NCBI GenBank assembly: GCA_903859705.1
Contig: CAIONQ010000103.1
Span: 1 to 64,000 of the forward strand
Source of the DNA: an uncultured Chthonomonas sp.
GTDB lineage: Bacteria; Armatimonadota; Chthonomonadetes; Chthonomonadales; Chthonomonadaceae
Length of the DNA stretch: 64,000 nucleotides
Direction: 5' to 3'
The notes beneath the pieces are model-generated. The model saw only the letters and a list, made by a program, of their open reading frames with translations. It was not told the origin of the DNA and did not search any database. Every line of letters begins with the position of its first letter. Within the stretch, counting starts at the first letter, position 1. The position numbers and the translations under genes are program-made. Positions 35,147 to 43,144 of this stretch are shown here, in pieces.

Positions 35147-36001
35147 ATGTACCGTCGCATGGCCGTCTGTGTAGCTTCCACTCTGTTTACTTTTGCCGTT
35201 CATGGTGCAAAGTGTGACCCCGCTCCGTTACCGGCTCTCAAACATCCTATTGCAGTGATTGCACACCGGGCGGGGCGCGGCATCAGGCCGGAAAACACAC
35301 TGAATGCAATACGTAATGCTATTCAGCTTGGAGCGGATTACGTAGAGCTCGATATACGTGCCACATTGGATGGGCACCTTGTGATCATGCATGATTCGTC
35401 TGTGGATAGAACAACTGATGGTAAAGGAGAGGTGAAAGACCTTACGTTCGGAACCATTATGTCTCTGGATGCTGGAAGCAAGTTTGGCAAGAAATATGCA
35501 GGTGAGAAGGTACCAACGTTTGATGAAGTGCTGGATACCTGCAAAGGTAAAGTAAATATCTATGTGGACCACAAGAGTGCGCCTACCGATCAGGTGCTGG
35601 CGGCAATTAAAGCTCATGGCATGGCGCATCAGGTACTTATTTACAATGGGCCAGATGGATTGAAGGAGTGGAAGCGGCTGGATGCAACATTACCAGTTAT
35701 GCCATCTTTGCCGGATGAGTATAGGAAGCCAGGCGGAATTATGGAGTTTGAACGCACGCTTGCAGCGGAGGTGCTGGACGGGAATCTGGTTGGCTGGACA
35801 AAAGAATATATTGATCAGGCACACGCTGCCGGAGTAAAGGTGTACGTAGACAACCTGGGACCCAATGACAACGACAAAGGCTTTGAAAAAGCGATACGGA
35901 TGGGTGTGGATGGAATTCAAACCGATTATCCAGACCGGTTGATAGCATTCCTGGCAAAGCGAGCCTCACGCTCAGGCAGCAAGCCAATAAAGCAACCATA
36001 G
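35147..36001 (+). CDS. Exported glycerophosphodiester phosphodiesterase
   Basis: About 284 residues from the ATG at 35147, which has AAAGG 9 nt upstream; a TTG 21 bp earlier is less likely. A signal peptide (about 1-21, AVCVASTLFTFAVHGAK) indicates export. GDPD motifs are intact: AHRAGRGIRPENT (His40, Arg41, Glu49), VELDIR (Glu67, Asp69), catalytic His82 in IMHDSSVDRTTDGKG, KVPTFDEVL, VYVDHKSAP, and C-terminal GVDGIQTDYPDRL. The enzyme hydrolyses glycerophosphodiesters to glycerol 3-phosphate and an alcohol, using Ca2+ or Mg2+. Likely role: salvage of phospholipid head groups in the periplasm. The TlpA-like gene follows 161 bp later. Confidence 0.93.
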   Translation: MYRRMAVCVASTLFTFAVHGAKCDPAPLPALKHPIAVIAHRAGRGIRPENTLNAIRNAIQLGADYVELDIRATLDGHLVIMHDSSVDRTTDGKGEVKDLTFGTIMSLDAGSKFGKKYAGEKVPTFDEVLDTCKGKVNIYVDHKSAPTDQVLAAIKAHGMAHQVLIYNGPDGLKEWKRLDATLPVMPSLPDEYRKPGGIMEFERTLAAEVLDGNLVGWTKEYIDQAHAAGVKVYVDNLGPNDNDKGFEKAIRMGVDGIQTDYPDRLIAFLAKRASRSGSKPIKQP

Positions 36002-36162
36002 TTCGGCCCGGGCAATGGGTAAAACATGTGAGCAATACCGGACAGACCAGCTATGCGGTAAAATCGGATAGTTGGTTTGTAAACCTTTCATACTCACGGC
36101 TCCTGTTGGCCCCACCACATTGTTACGCCACTTGGTGCTTATAGAGCACAGGAACAGCATAT

Positions 36163-36708
36163 ATGTCTGAAAAACCCTTTACCGTTATTGTTATAGCACT
36201 GCTTGCAATAGCTGTAACCCTTTATCTCCGATCTGAATCGGTGCCACAACGGCTGGTAACTACTCAGAATTCGGAAGAGTATGGCCCTGCACCCGATATC
36301 TCAATTCCGGTAGGACCAAATAAGACTCACGTAGACCTCTCTACCATGCGTGGCAAGGTGGTTGTACTGGATTTCTGGGCAACCTGGTGTGGGCCATGTA
36401 AGATGTCCATCCCTGAACTACAGGGGATCTGGACAACTCACAAGAACGATGACTTGAAAGTGATTGGAGTTTCAATCGACGAGGCATCCAGCCGGCGTGA
36501 GGTTGACTCAACAATCGCCGCGTTGGGAATGACCTATCCTGTTGTGCTGGCAGATGACATACCGGATGTACGCAACAAGTACCAGTTTGCTTCCATTCCG
36601 CTGATGATCATCATCGATAAAAAAGGAATAATCCGTTATCGGCTAACGGGATATGATCCGAGCACTAATACTGAAAAGTTGATTTCTGCGTTGCTGAAAG
36701 AAAAGTGA
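36163..36708 (+). CDS. TlpA/ResA-like membrane-anchored thioredoxin
   Basis: A 181-residue protein: an N-terminal transmembrane anchor (about 7-23, TVIVIALLAIAVTLYL) followed by an AhpC/TSA-thioredoxin domain. The redox site is Cys76-x-x-Cys79 in FWATWCGPCKMSIPEL. Other fold marks are GKVVVLDFWA, VIGVSIDEA and the cis-Pro loop FASIPLMIIIDKKG. The domain should face the periplasm, where such proteins reduce disulfides, for example for cytochrome c maturation. That would suit a genome rich in exported CxxCH proteins, but this link is inferred. A bidirectional terminator follows. Confidence 0.92.
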   Translation: MSEKPFTVIVIALLAIAVTLYLRSESVPQRLVTTQNSEEYGPAPDISIPVGPNKTHVDLSTMRGKVVVLDFWATWCGPCKMSIPELQGIWTTHKNDDLKVIGVSIDEASSRREVDSTIAALGMTYPVVLADDIPDVRNKYQFASIPLMIIIDKKGIIRYRLTGYDPSTNTEKLISALLKEK

Positions 36709-36740
36709 CGCGCACGTCTTAGTGACAAACCTATTATAAG

Positions 36741-36786
36741 AAAAGCCCTGACATCAAACCATTGGTTGATATCAGGGCTTTTCACT
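36741..36786. terminator. Bidirectional terminator
   Basis: AAAAGCCCTGA-ATCAA pairs with TTGAT-TCAGGGCTTTT around an 8-nt loop with one bulge; T-runs are present on both strands. It serves the convergent TlpA-like gene (plus) and sugar-binding lipoprotein gene (minus). Confidence 0.9.
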
Positions 36787-36848
36787 TTTTAGCCGTAGAA
36801 CCTCAGAAACGTTCTCGCCTTAAACGAGATCGTTGTAGGAGGTACACA

Positions 36849-37976
36849 TCATGTAGATGAGAGGCCACGTGCCTTCAGTTTATCGAGGAACGGCTTAGCA
36901 TTTTCAGGTGTAAGTACATCAACGCCCGTGTCGATGATGTGCTTTGACTTGTCGACCTTCATATTGAGTTTGTCGAGCTCAGGCTTCAGGTCATCAAGAG
37001 CCTTGTCAATACCGCCGTCCTTCTTAATCAGGTTCAGCAACATGATTGCAAGGCGGCCGAATTCGTAGGGCTTCTGCACTACGGTTACGTCCACTTCGCC
37101 TTTGCCCAGGCTCGCCAGGGTCTCCGGTTCACCGTCGAAGCATACGATCTTCATTTTGTCGCGAACACCCGCCGACTGCACAGCATGGATGATTGCCGGG
37201 CCGTTGTACGAATACAAGCCCACGCAACCCGTTAGCTGAGTGCCGTACTTGGTGATTGCATCTTCCACGTTCTTACGAGCAATACCGGTGTCTTTGTTAT
37301 CCTCGTACGGTTCGCGCAGGAACTCAATCTTGGTTCCAACAAGTGCAGCCTTGAAACCTTCGAAACGATCTCGGGCATTCTGAGCGCTCATGTTACCAAC
37401 GAAAGCAACCAACTTGCCCCCGTTGGGGAACAACTTCTTTGCGGCTTCGCCAGCGGCTCGGCCTGCTTCAAAGTTGTTGGTACCCAGGTAGCACATTCGG
37501 TTGGATTTCGGAGAATCACTATCGAATGTGATAACAGGGACACCGGCTTTCACGGCTTCATTGATTGTGGTCGATAGCGCATCGGCTTCGATAACGGAGA
37601 CCGCAATACCATCGGTTTTGGCCGCGAGGGTATCCTGGATAACTTTAACCTGAGCGGCATTGGTATCCGGATCGGGAGCCTGCCAGTCGCCATTCACTTT
37701 GATGTCGACATCGGCCTGGTAGAGACCTATAGACATAGCAGTCCAGAACGGAGAGATACCGTTGGTAACCACCTTAAACTTGGGCGCACCGGGAATTTCG
37801 GCCGGTTTGCTCGAGCCAGATGGCGCTGCAGGTGCGCTCTTCTCGGAATTCTTTACAGCGCTCTCACCCGGTGTCTTCGAGTTGTTCTCCGACCCTTTGT
37901 TTGGGTCGCAGCCTGACAGGATGACACAGGCTGTTAGGAGGCCTAGGCCTCCAATGAGGGGAATACGGATCCTCAT
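36849..37976 (-). CDS. Sugar ABC transporter substrate-binding lipoprotein (RbsB-like)
   Basis: About 375 residues from the ATG at 37976, preceded by AGGGAG at about 10 nt; the open frame extends a further 60 codons with no lipoprotein signal, so the longer start is rejected. The signal ends VILSGC with Cys23, then a Ser/Pro/Lys-rich linker (about 24-56). The periplasmic-binding fold (peripla_BP_4) is seen in KVVTNGISPFWTAMSIGL, VKVIQDTLAAKTDGIAVSV, GVPVITFDSDSPKS, GRAAGEAAKKLFPNGGK and CFDGEPETLASLGKGEVDVT. It should bind a sugar or polyol. No ATPase or permease partner lies nearby, so it is an orphan here. Confidence 0.92.
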   Translation of the reverse strand: MRIRIPLIGGLGLLTACVILSGCDPNKGSENNSKTPGESAVKNSEKSAPAAPSGSSKPAEIPGAPKFKVVTNGISPFWTAMSIGLYQADVDIKVNGDWQAPDPDTNAAQVKVIQDTLAAKTDGIAVSVIEADALSTTINEAVKAGVPVITFDSDSPKSNRMCYLGTNNFEAGRAAGEAAKKLFPNGGKLVAFVGNMSAQNARDRFEGFKAALVGTKIEFLREPYEDNKDTGIARKNVEDAITKYGTQLTGCVGLYSYNGPAIIHAVQSAGVRDKMKIVCFDGEPETLASLGKGEVDVTVVQKPYEFGRLAIMLLNLIKKDGGIDKALDDLKPELDKLNMKVDKSKHIIDTGVDVLTPENAKPFLDKLKARGLSST

Positions 37977-38234
37977 TGAGTATTGACTCCCTGTTTCCTG
38001 ATTGGAGATAGTCTGTCTGCAGTTAAGTTCAGCGGATTGCTGGCCATCTGCAGCCAATAAAGCGGTTACGGAGTTGGGCAGGGGGTTCCCTGTTCCTGTC
38101 CATATTTCCGGCAATTCAGACAGAGTGTTCGCCGAGCCTGGCGCTGTATCCTCCAATCGAAAATCATCGGATTACAGGAACAAGCATAGAAGCCCCATAT
38201 GATTCCGAAATTTGTGCCGCAACCAGCCGGCTAT

Positions 38235-38495
38235 TTATATATCCCACGATTCTACAGAGCCAATCTCTGTAACGGTTATTCCGTGCTCTGTAAGGTAATG
38301 AACCGCCTTGCTAATGTCTTCTTTTGATCCAATAACGTCTAGCACCATCACGCCGCCGGTGTGCGCATCGATGCGTGCACGGCGGACATTTGGTATCAGC
38401 CGATAATCTGATACAAGATGATAGATAATTGGTTGGGTTACCTGTTCAATCGGGTAAACGAGCTCCAATCGAGCTGTAGAATTTGCTTCAGACAT
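38235..38495 (-). CDS. Stand-alone NIL-domain protein
   Basis: An 86-residue protein that is almost entirely a NIL domain, an ACT-like fold first noted at the C-terminus of MetN methionine ABC ATPases and in some ferredoxins. Visible marks are LVYPIEQVTQPIIYHLV, NVRRARIDAHTGGVMVLDVIG and AVHYLTEHGITVTEIG. NIL domains are thought to bind small ligands such as methionine; other functions are possible. The ATG overlaps the end of the glycogen debranching gene by 8 bases, indicating translational coupling, which is an unexpected partner. Confidence 0.85.
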   Translation of the reverse strand: MSEANSTARLELVYPIEQVTQPIIYHLVSDYRLIPNVRRARIDAHTGGVMVLDVIGSKEDISKAVHYLTEHGITVTEIGSVESWDI

Positions 38496-40602
38496 TATTT
38501 GTTTTCAATCCTTTCTCAAGCATCAGCCATACACGCAACAGCTCTGCTACGCTCCAGGCCTGTGCAAAGCATCCTCCTGGAGATTGGTGTGAAAGTTCTG
38601 GAGGTGGCAAACCACCATCGTAAACTTCACTAATGCTGCCGATTCCTAGGTGGTTAAGCATTTGTCCGGCACCCTGCAACAGTTGCATGGCTTGATATCT
38701 ATTGTTATAGACGACGAAATGTGCCTCGGCGGCTGCACCTAATAACCAGGGCCATGCAGTTCCCTGGTGGTAAGAGCTATCCCGATCGTACATGTTTCCT
38801 GTATAAAGTGCACGGTAGCGTTGGTCGGATGGAGCAAGGGTTCGTACACCAAACGGTGTCCAGAGCAGAGATACAACGGTATCTACCGTGCTTTTTGCAG
38901 CGGGGTGATCGGGCAAAAGTGGGGCAAATGGTAGAGATACTGCGAATATCTGGTTTGGCCGGATGGATTCGTCATTTCTGATATCACCCATGTCTTCACT
39001 GTCAACGACGTCAAATAGTCCCAATCCGTCTGGCCTTATGAAACGACTGGTAAAAGCGACCCCATGATTATCCGCAAGCTGGGCGAAGTGTGCCGCATCC
39101 TCTGGAAGGTTTAACGATTGTGCAAATTTTGCCATGCACCGTAGCCCGGAATGCCACAGGGCATTGAGCTCAACAGGTTTACCCACCCTGGGTGTAAAAG
39201 AGGTCTCGCCAACACGGGCATCCATCCAGGTGAGCTGGCTTCCGGCCTGGCCAGCGTGAAGAAGGGCATCTGTACCCACATGAATGCCATAGCGTGTGCC
39301 GCGCAAGTGCCAATCGACTATCTGTTTAAGCGCGGGGTACAGAAGCGAACGCAGAGTAGGTACGTCGCCCGTTGCCTGATACCATCGATAAACCGCGTTG
39401 AAGTACCACAAAGATGCATCGGCGGTGTTGTACTCTGGTTCGGAGCCGGAATCTGGAAAGCGGTTAGGGATCATTCCCTGGTCAACTACCGATGCGAACG
39501 AGGTAAGGATGTTTCTGGCAGCCACTGCGTTGCCGGTGCACAGGGCGATACCCGGGAGTGCGATCATGGTATCGCGTCCCCAGTCTGAGAACCAGGGGTA
39601 ACCGGCAAGAATGGTCGTGCGCCCTTGTGGGGCGCTAACCAGGACATCAACTGCAGAGCGAGCCAGTGTTCTGGCAACTATCGATGCGCTTGCAGTGGCA
39701 TCTTCGGCCAAAACCCGCCTCTGTTTGTATTCCTCGAGAGCAACATCTGCCAGAGGTACCTGATTATTCGGCATCTGCGAGTTGCTGTGACTAATCTGCA
39801 GCACAAACCGCTGACCTACCCTCAGGTTTGCCGAGATGGTGCCGGGGCAAAACAGATCCTCCAGACAATCCTGACCACGTTCTGCATCGCGCCTATGGAA
39901 TGCGCGGTAGTACCAGCAGCCGTTTGCGGTGAAAACTATTTCGGCCTCTTCGCAACCCAATCCATGGATAGAACACTGGATGTGCATCCAGTGCCCACTG
40001 GTATCCCATTCTCTGCCAATGATAAGTGGAAGTTCGATATCCAGGTTACTGGTACCGAGCGCATTGGATTGCCAGGAAATAGTGGTGGGATGCGCGGTTT
40101 CTCGCATCTCCGAGTGGTAATCCTTCCAGGCACAGAGCGGCGTTATGATAAGCTCAGCTTCAGGTTGTGGTGCAGAAGCCAAACAGTATTCTATATAAGT
40201 TACGCCGGGTGCCATCCATAATCGGCGTTCTAACTTGCAGCCATCGTTGGTATGCCAGCTCCATTTTGGAACCGGGGTTGCCTCATACGAATGGAGTTGT
40301 GAATATCCCTGCGGATGTACGGCACCAACATATTCATTGGTGGATAGTGCATGCACGTTGTTGCCACATTTGAGAGACTCTTCAACGTGAGAAAGCAATA
40401 CTGTACGTTGCAGTGGCGGAGCCAGGGCAGGTACAAACAGGCCATGGTATCTGCGAGTGTTTGCTCCGCTTAACGAGGCTGCCGCATAACCGCCCTCGCC
40501 ATCGGTTACCAGCCATTCATGGTTGAGTGCAAAGTTAAGATCTGAGAGATCCTCATGGTCAAACTCAGACTGGCAGGGGGAAATGGTGTTGTAATCTGAC
40601 AT
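38488..40602 (-). CDS. Glycogen debranching enzyme (amylo-alpha-1,6-glucosidase, GH133 type)
   Basis: A 704-residue enzyme of the archaeal/bacterial GDE type. The N-terminal GDE_N domain (about 20-260) starts LNHEWLVTDGEGGYAAASLSG and contains ANTRRYHGLFVPAL. The C-terminal (alpha/alpha)6-barrel (about 330-695) carries GYPWFSDWGRDTMIALPG, MIPNRFPDSG, YNTADASLWYFNAVYRWY, SYHQGTAWPWLLGA, ISEVYDGGLPP and CFAQAWSVAELLRVW, all family-conserved. It removes alpha-1,6 branches of glycogen. The enzyme is cytosolic, with no signal. The NIL gene overlaps its 3' end. Confidence 0.95.
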   Translation of the reverse strand: MSDYNTISPCQSEFDHEDLSDLNFALNHEWLVTDGEGGYAAASLSGANTRRYHGLFVPALAPPLQRTVLLSHVEESLKCGNNVHALSTNEYVGAVHPQGYSQLHSYEATPVPKWSWHTNDGCKLERRLWMAPGVTYIEYCLASAPQPEAELIITPLCAWKDYHSEMRETAHPTTISWQSNALGTSNLDIELPLIIGREWDTSGHWMHIQCSIHGLGCEEAEIVFTANGCWYYRAFHRRDAERGQDCLEDLFCPGTISANLRVGQRFVLQISHSNSQMPNNQVPLADVALEEYKQRRVLAEDATASASIVARTLARSAVDVLVSAPQGRTTILAGYPWFSDWGRDTMIALPGIALCTGNAVAARNILTSFASVVDQGMIPNRFPDSGSEPEYNTADASLWYFNAVYRWYQATGDVPTLRSLLYPALKQIVDWHLRGTRYGIHVGTDALLHAGQAGSQLTWMDARVGETSFTPRVGKPVELNALWHSGLRCMAKFAQSLNLPEDAAHFAQLADNHGVAFTSRFIRPDGLGLFDVVDSEDMGDIRNDESIRPNQIFAVSLPFAPLLPDHPAAKSTVDTVVSLLWTPFGVRTLAPSDQRYRALYTGNMYDRDSSYHQGTAWPWLLGAAAEAHFVVYNNRYQAMQLLQGAGQMLNHLGIGSISEVYDGGLPPPELSHQSPGGCFAQAWSVAELLRVWLMLEKGLKTNNV

Positions 40603-40683
40603 ACGGTATTGAAGTTGTTTGATTGGAAGGCAGATAGAGCCCCGGTATATTGGGGACCAGGGCTCGCAGATTAAAAAGGAGGT

Positions 40684-41094
40684 TTACTTCTTCTTAAGGC
40701 TCGCCATGTAGGCGCACAGATCGGTAAGATCTTTTGCGCTGAGGGAATCATAGGGTGGCATCATCGTGTTGGGATGAATGCTCTTTGGCTGAACAATGGC
40801 CTTCCGAAGCCAGGCTATGGTATGTTTGCCATCGGCACCAACGGTAGAAAGATCTGGCCCGCCAGAGCCGCCCTCACCAAGGATGGCGTGGCAGTTAGCG
40901 CAGCCATTTGCGGCATAAACCTTTTTGCCATTCAGTATGTTCCCAACTAGTTTTGTAGGAACTTTGCCCTTGCCACCTGAGGGTGGGGCAGCAATGGCGG
41001 AAGTAACTGTGAGTGCTGCAAACAAACCTACACAAAACATTGCCGTTGCGAGAGTGCTATTTGCGTGCGTCTGTTTGCGGTTGAGAGAGAGCAT
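40684..41094 (-). CDS. Exported class I cytochrome c
   Basis: About 136 residues from the ATG at 41094, which has AAGGA 8 nt upstream; an ATG three codons earlier abuts that site and is less likely. A signal peptide (core MFCVGLFAALTVTSAIAA) is followed by a small single-heme domain: GKKVYAANGCANCHAILGEG with Cys65, Cys68 and His69, then SIHPNTMMPPYDSLS with Met111 or Met112 as the distal ligand, and the C-terminal helix LCAYMASLKKK. Role: periplasmic electron carrier, partner unknown. The upstream region holds a hairpin and an operator-like palindrome. Confidence 0.92.
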   Translation of the reverse strand: MLSLNRKQTHANSTLATAMFCVGLFAALTVTSAIAAPPSGGKGKVPTKLVGNILNGKKVYAANGCANCHAILGEGGSGGPDLSTVGADGKHTIAWLRKAIVQPKSIHPNTMMPPYDSLSAKDLTDLCAYMASLKKK

Positions 41095-41167
41095 GCCATT
41101 CATCCTTCCTGGTTGCCAGCAGGTAACAGATGTGTGTTACCAATGTCTGCACAGAGGTATATGTTGC

Positions 41168-41194
41168 CAACAATGCGAAATTGTTGCATTGTTG
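41168..41194. repeat. Hairpin in the cytochrome c / larE divergent region
   Basis: CAACAATGC and GCATTGTTG form a perfect 9-bp stem around a 9-nt loop, about 75 bp upstream of the cytochrome c start on minus. It may lie in that gene's leader or act as a binding site. Confidence 0.45.
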
Positions 41195-41204
41195 CAAGCG
41201 TAAC

Positions 41205-41221
41205 GGTAGTATGATACTGCC
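41205..41221. promoter_or_regulatory. Operator-like palindrome
   Basis: GGTAGTAT-G-ATACTGCC is an almost perfect 17-bp palindrome (8-bp arms with one mismatch) between the divergent cytochrome c and larE genes, a position suited to a dimeric regulator. No family is recognised. Confidence 0.35.
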
Positions 41222-41320
41222 AACCTGCATCGGCGGATAGTGCAATCTGCGCGAATCTGGAGTAGAGACAGGAATCGGCCGTAATCAGCGTGAAAACCCG
41301 CGGTGAGCGAAATCGTTTCG

Positions 41321-41329
41321 TGATATAAT
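41321..41329 (+). promoter_or_regulatory. Extended -10 promoter of larE
   Basis: TGATATAAT is a consensus TGn-TATAAT extended -10 element with no recognisable -35 box at the right spacing. Transcription would start near 41336, about 55 nt before the chosen larE start. Confidence 0.6.
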
Positions 41330-41390
41330 CTGCCGTCTGCCTGCCAGACGAATGGTTTACAAATGGCTTATCAGGAGGATCTGGGCACTA

Positions 41391-42287
41391 ATGACCGCCT
41401 CTCATATATTATCCGCCGCATCATCTCATAGCGAGAATGGGCTATCGCCTGAACTTGCAGAGAAGTATGGCAACCTGTGCGAGATTATGCGTGACATGGG
41501 CCAGGTGGTTATTGGCTACTCTGGCGGCGTGGACAGTACCCTTGTAATGAAGGTGGCTCACGACGTGCTGGGTGAGAATGCGATAGCCGTAACCGGAGAC
41601 AGCGAAGCTTTTCCACAGGGAGAGGTTGATGCTGCACAGGTAGTTGCTACCGACATGGGCATACAAATTGTACGCGTGCGGACGCATGAAATCTCCAATC
41701 CACACTTTGCGGTTAACAATCCGAATCGATGTTACCACTGCAAAACCGAGCTGTTTACCGAACTACAAAAGGTGGCTACAGAGCGAGGAGTGCGCTGGAT
41801 TGCAGATGGATCTCACAGTGATGACGGCAAGCCTGGCGATCATAGGCCGGGATTAAAAGCCGCAGAAGAGCGCGGCGTGCGAAGCCCACTGCGTGAGGCG
41901 GGTATGACCAAGGCAGATGTGCGTGATCTTGCACTTTACCTGGGCGTGCCCAACTGGGATAAGCCATCGTTTGCTTGCTTATCTTCACGGTTTCCGTATG
42001 GAACAGCGATTACGCCAGAACTTCTTGCTCGGTTAGATGGGTGTGAGAAACTGCTGCGCGAACTTGGCTTTCGTCAGTTCCGAGTGAGACACCACGATAC
42101 GGTGGCGCGAATAGAAGTAGAGCCTGCAGATATTGTTAAGGTTGTTGAGCACCGAGACACTATCAATGCACGCTTTAAAGAGCTTGGTTATACCTACATT
42201 ACGCTGGATCTGGAAGGTTACCGTTCCGGCAAGATGAACGATACCCTCAGTCAGAAATCAAATCTGATCCCGCTTGCGGTGCGGTGA
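41391..42287 (+). CDS. larE: LarE, ATP-dependent sulfur transferase of nickel-pincer cofactor synthesis
   Basis: About 298 residues from the ATG at 41391 (AGGAGG 12 nt upstream); an ATG at 41352 lacks a ribosome-binding site. The PP-loop GYSGGVDST holds Ser44-Gly-Gly-Val-Asp-Ser49. Conserved cysteines are Cys114 and Cys117 in NRCYHCKTEL and Cys196 in SFACLSSRFPYG. LarE adenylates and thiolates the LarB product. Lactobacillus LarE sacrifices its own cysteine sulfur, whereas members with three cysteines, as here, have been described as carrying an iron-sulfur cluster that supplies sulfide. larB follows 47 bp later. No larC is visible in the window. Confidence 0.93.
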   Translation: MTASHILSAASSHSENGLSPELAEKYGNLCEIMRDMGQVVIGYSGGVDSTLVMKVAHDVLGENAIAVTGDSEAFPQGEVDAAQVVATDMGIQIVRVRTHEISNPHFAVNNPNRCYHCKTELFTELQKVATERGVRWIADGSHSDDGKPGDHRPGLKAAEERGVRSPLREAGMTKADVRDLALYLGVPNWDKPSFACLSSRFPYGTAITPELLARLDGCEKLLRELGFRQFRVRHHDTVARIEVEPADIVKVVEHRDTINARFKELGYTYITLDLEGYRSGKMNDTLSQKSNLIPLAVR

Positions 42288-42334
42288 CGGGTTAGACCGA
42301 ACGCGTACCTGAACTGAGAGGAACCTGAAGCACA

Positions 42335-43144
42335 ATGGATGCTGCGAGATTGCGCGCCCTGCTAGAAGGCGTGAAAGCTGGCGATGTTAGGGTTGATGAC
42401 GCCCTTGCATCACTCAAAACTCTGCCGTATGAAGACCTTGGATTCGCCAAAGTAGATCATCACCGGAGCCTTAGAAATGGGTTTCCGGAGGTGATTTACT
42501 GCCCCGGTAAGACCACGCCGCATATTATCGATATCGTTGGCCGCATTATCGCCAATTCTCGTAAGGTGTTGGCTTCCCGGGCGGAACCGGCTGTAGCAGA
42601 TGCCGTTCGTGAAGTGTACCCGCATGCGGTTTATCACCCGATGGCCAGAATGATAGTAGTATCTGGAGTTGGGGAAGATCCACCTGTATTAGAAACTAGC
42701 TCTGGCGGAACAGTTCTGATAGTATCTGCTGGTACAGCGGATCTTCCTGTTGCAGAAGAGGCCGCCGTTACCGCGCATGAAATGGGCAGTAATGTACGCA
42801 GGCTTTACGATGTGGGCGTGGCGGGCATACATCGACTGTTAACCAACCAGAACCAGCTGTTTGATGCGAATGTAATCGTAGTTGCCGCTGGCATGGAAGG
42901 GGCGCTTGCCTCCGTTGTTGGTGGCCTCGTGGCCCGGCCGGTTATAGCAGTACCCACAAGCGTAGGATACGGCGCCAACTTCCACGGGCTATCGGCATTG
43001 CTCACCATGTTGAATTCCTGCGCAACTGGAATTGGTGTGGTGAACATAGACAATGGATTTGGTGCTGGTTTTCTTGCCCATCTTATAAATCAAAATCCGC
43101 ATCTGCCTCCTATAGCTGCAGATGGAGAAGTAGCCCCGATTTGA
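42335..43144 (+). CDS. larB: LarB, nicotinate adenine dinucleotide carboxylase/hydrolase
   Basis: A 269-residue protein. The N-terminal half carries DDALASLKTLPYEDLGFAKVD and the conserved HHRSLRNGFPEVIYCPGKT. The C-terminal half is AIR-carboxylase (PurE)-like: LIVSAGTADLPVAEEAAVTA, YDVGVAGIHRLL, IVVAAGMEGALASVVGGLV and PTSVGYGANFHGLSALLTMLNSC. LarB carboxylates the pyridinium ring of nicotinic acid adenine dinucleotide and hydrolyses the phosphoanhydride, making the substrate for LarE. An SD-like AGAGGAACC precedes the ATG. The next gene overlaps by 4 bases. Confidence 0.95.
   Translation: MDAARLRALLEGVKAGDVRVDDALASLKTLPYEDLGFAKVDHHRSLRNGFPEVIYCPGKTTPHIIDIVGRIIANSRKVLASRAEPAVADAVREVYPHAVYHPMARMIVVSGVGEDPPVLETSSGGTVLIVSAGTADLPVAEEAAVTAHEMGSNVRRLYDVGVAGIHRLLTNQNQLFDANVIVVAAGMEGALASVVGGLVARPVIAVPTSVGYGANFHGLSALLTMLNSCATGIGVVNIDNGFGAGFLAHLINQNPHLPPIAADGEVAPI

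Noticed and set aside
37977-38156. N-terminal extension of the sugar-binding lipoprotein
   Set aside because: A typical lipoprotein signal begins at the ATG at 37976 with its own ribosome-binding site.
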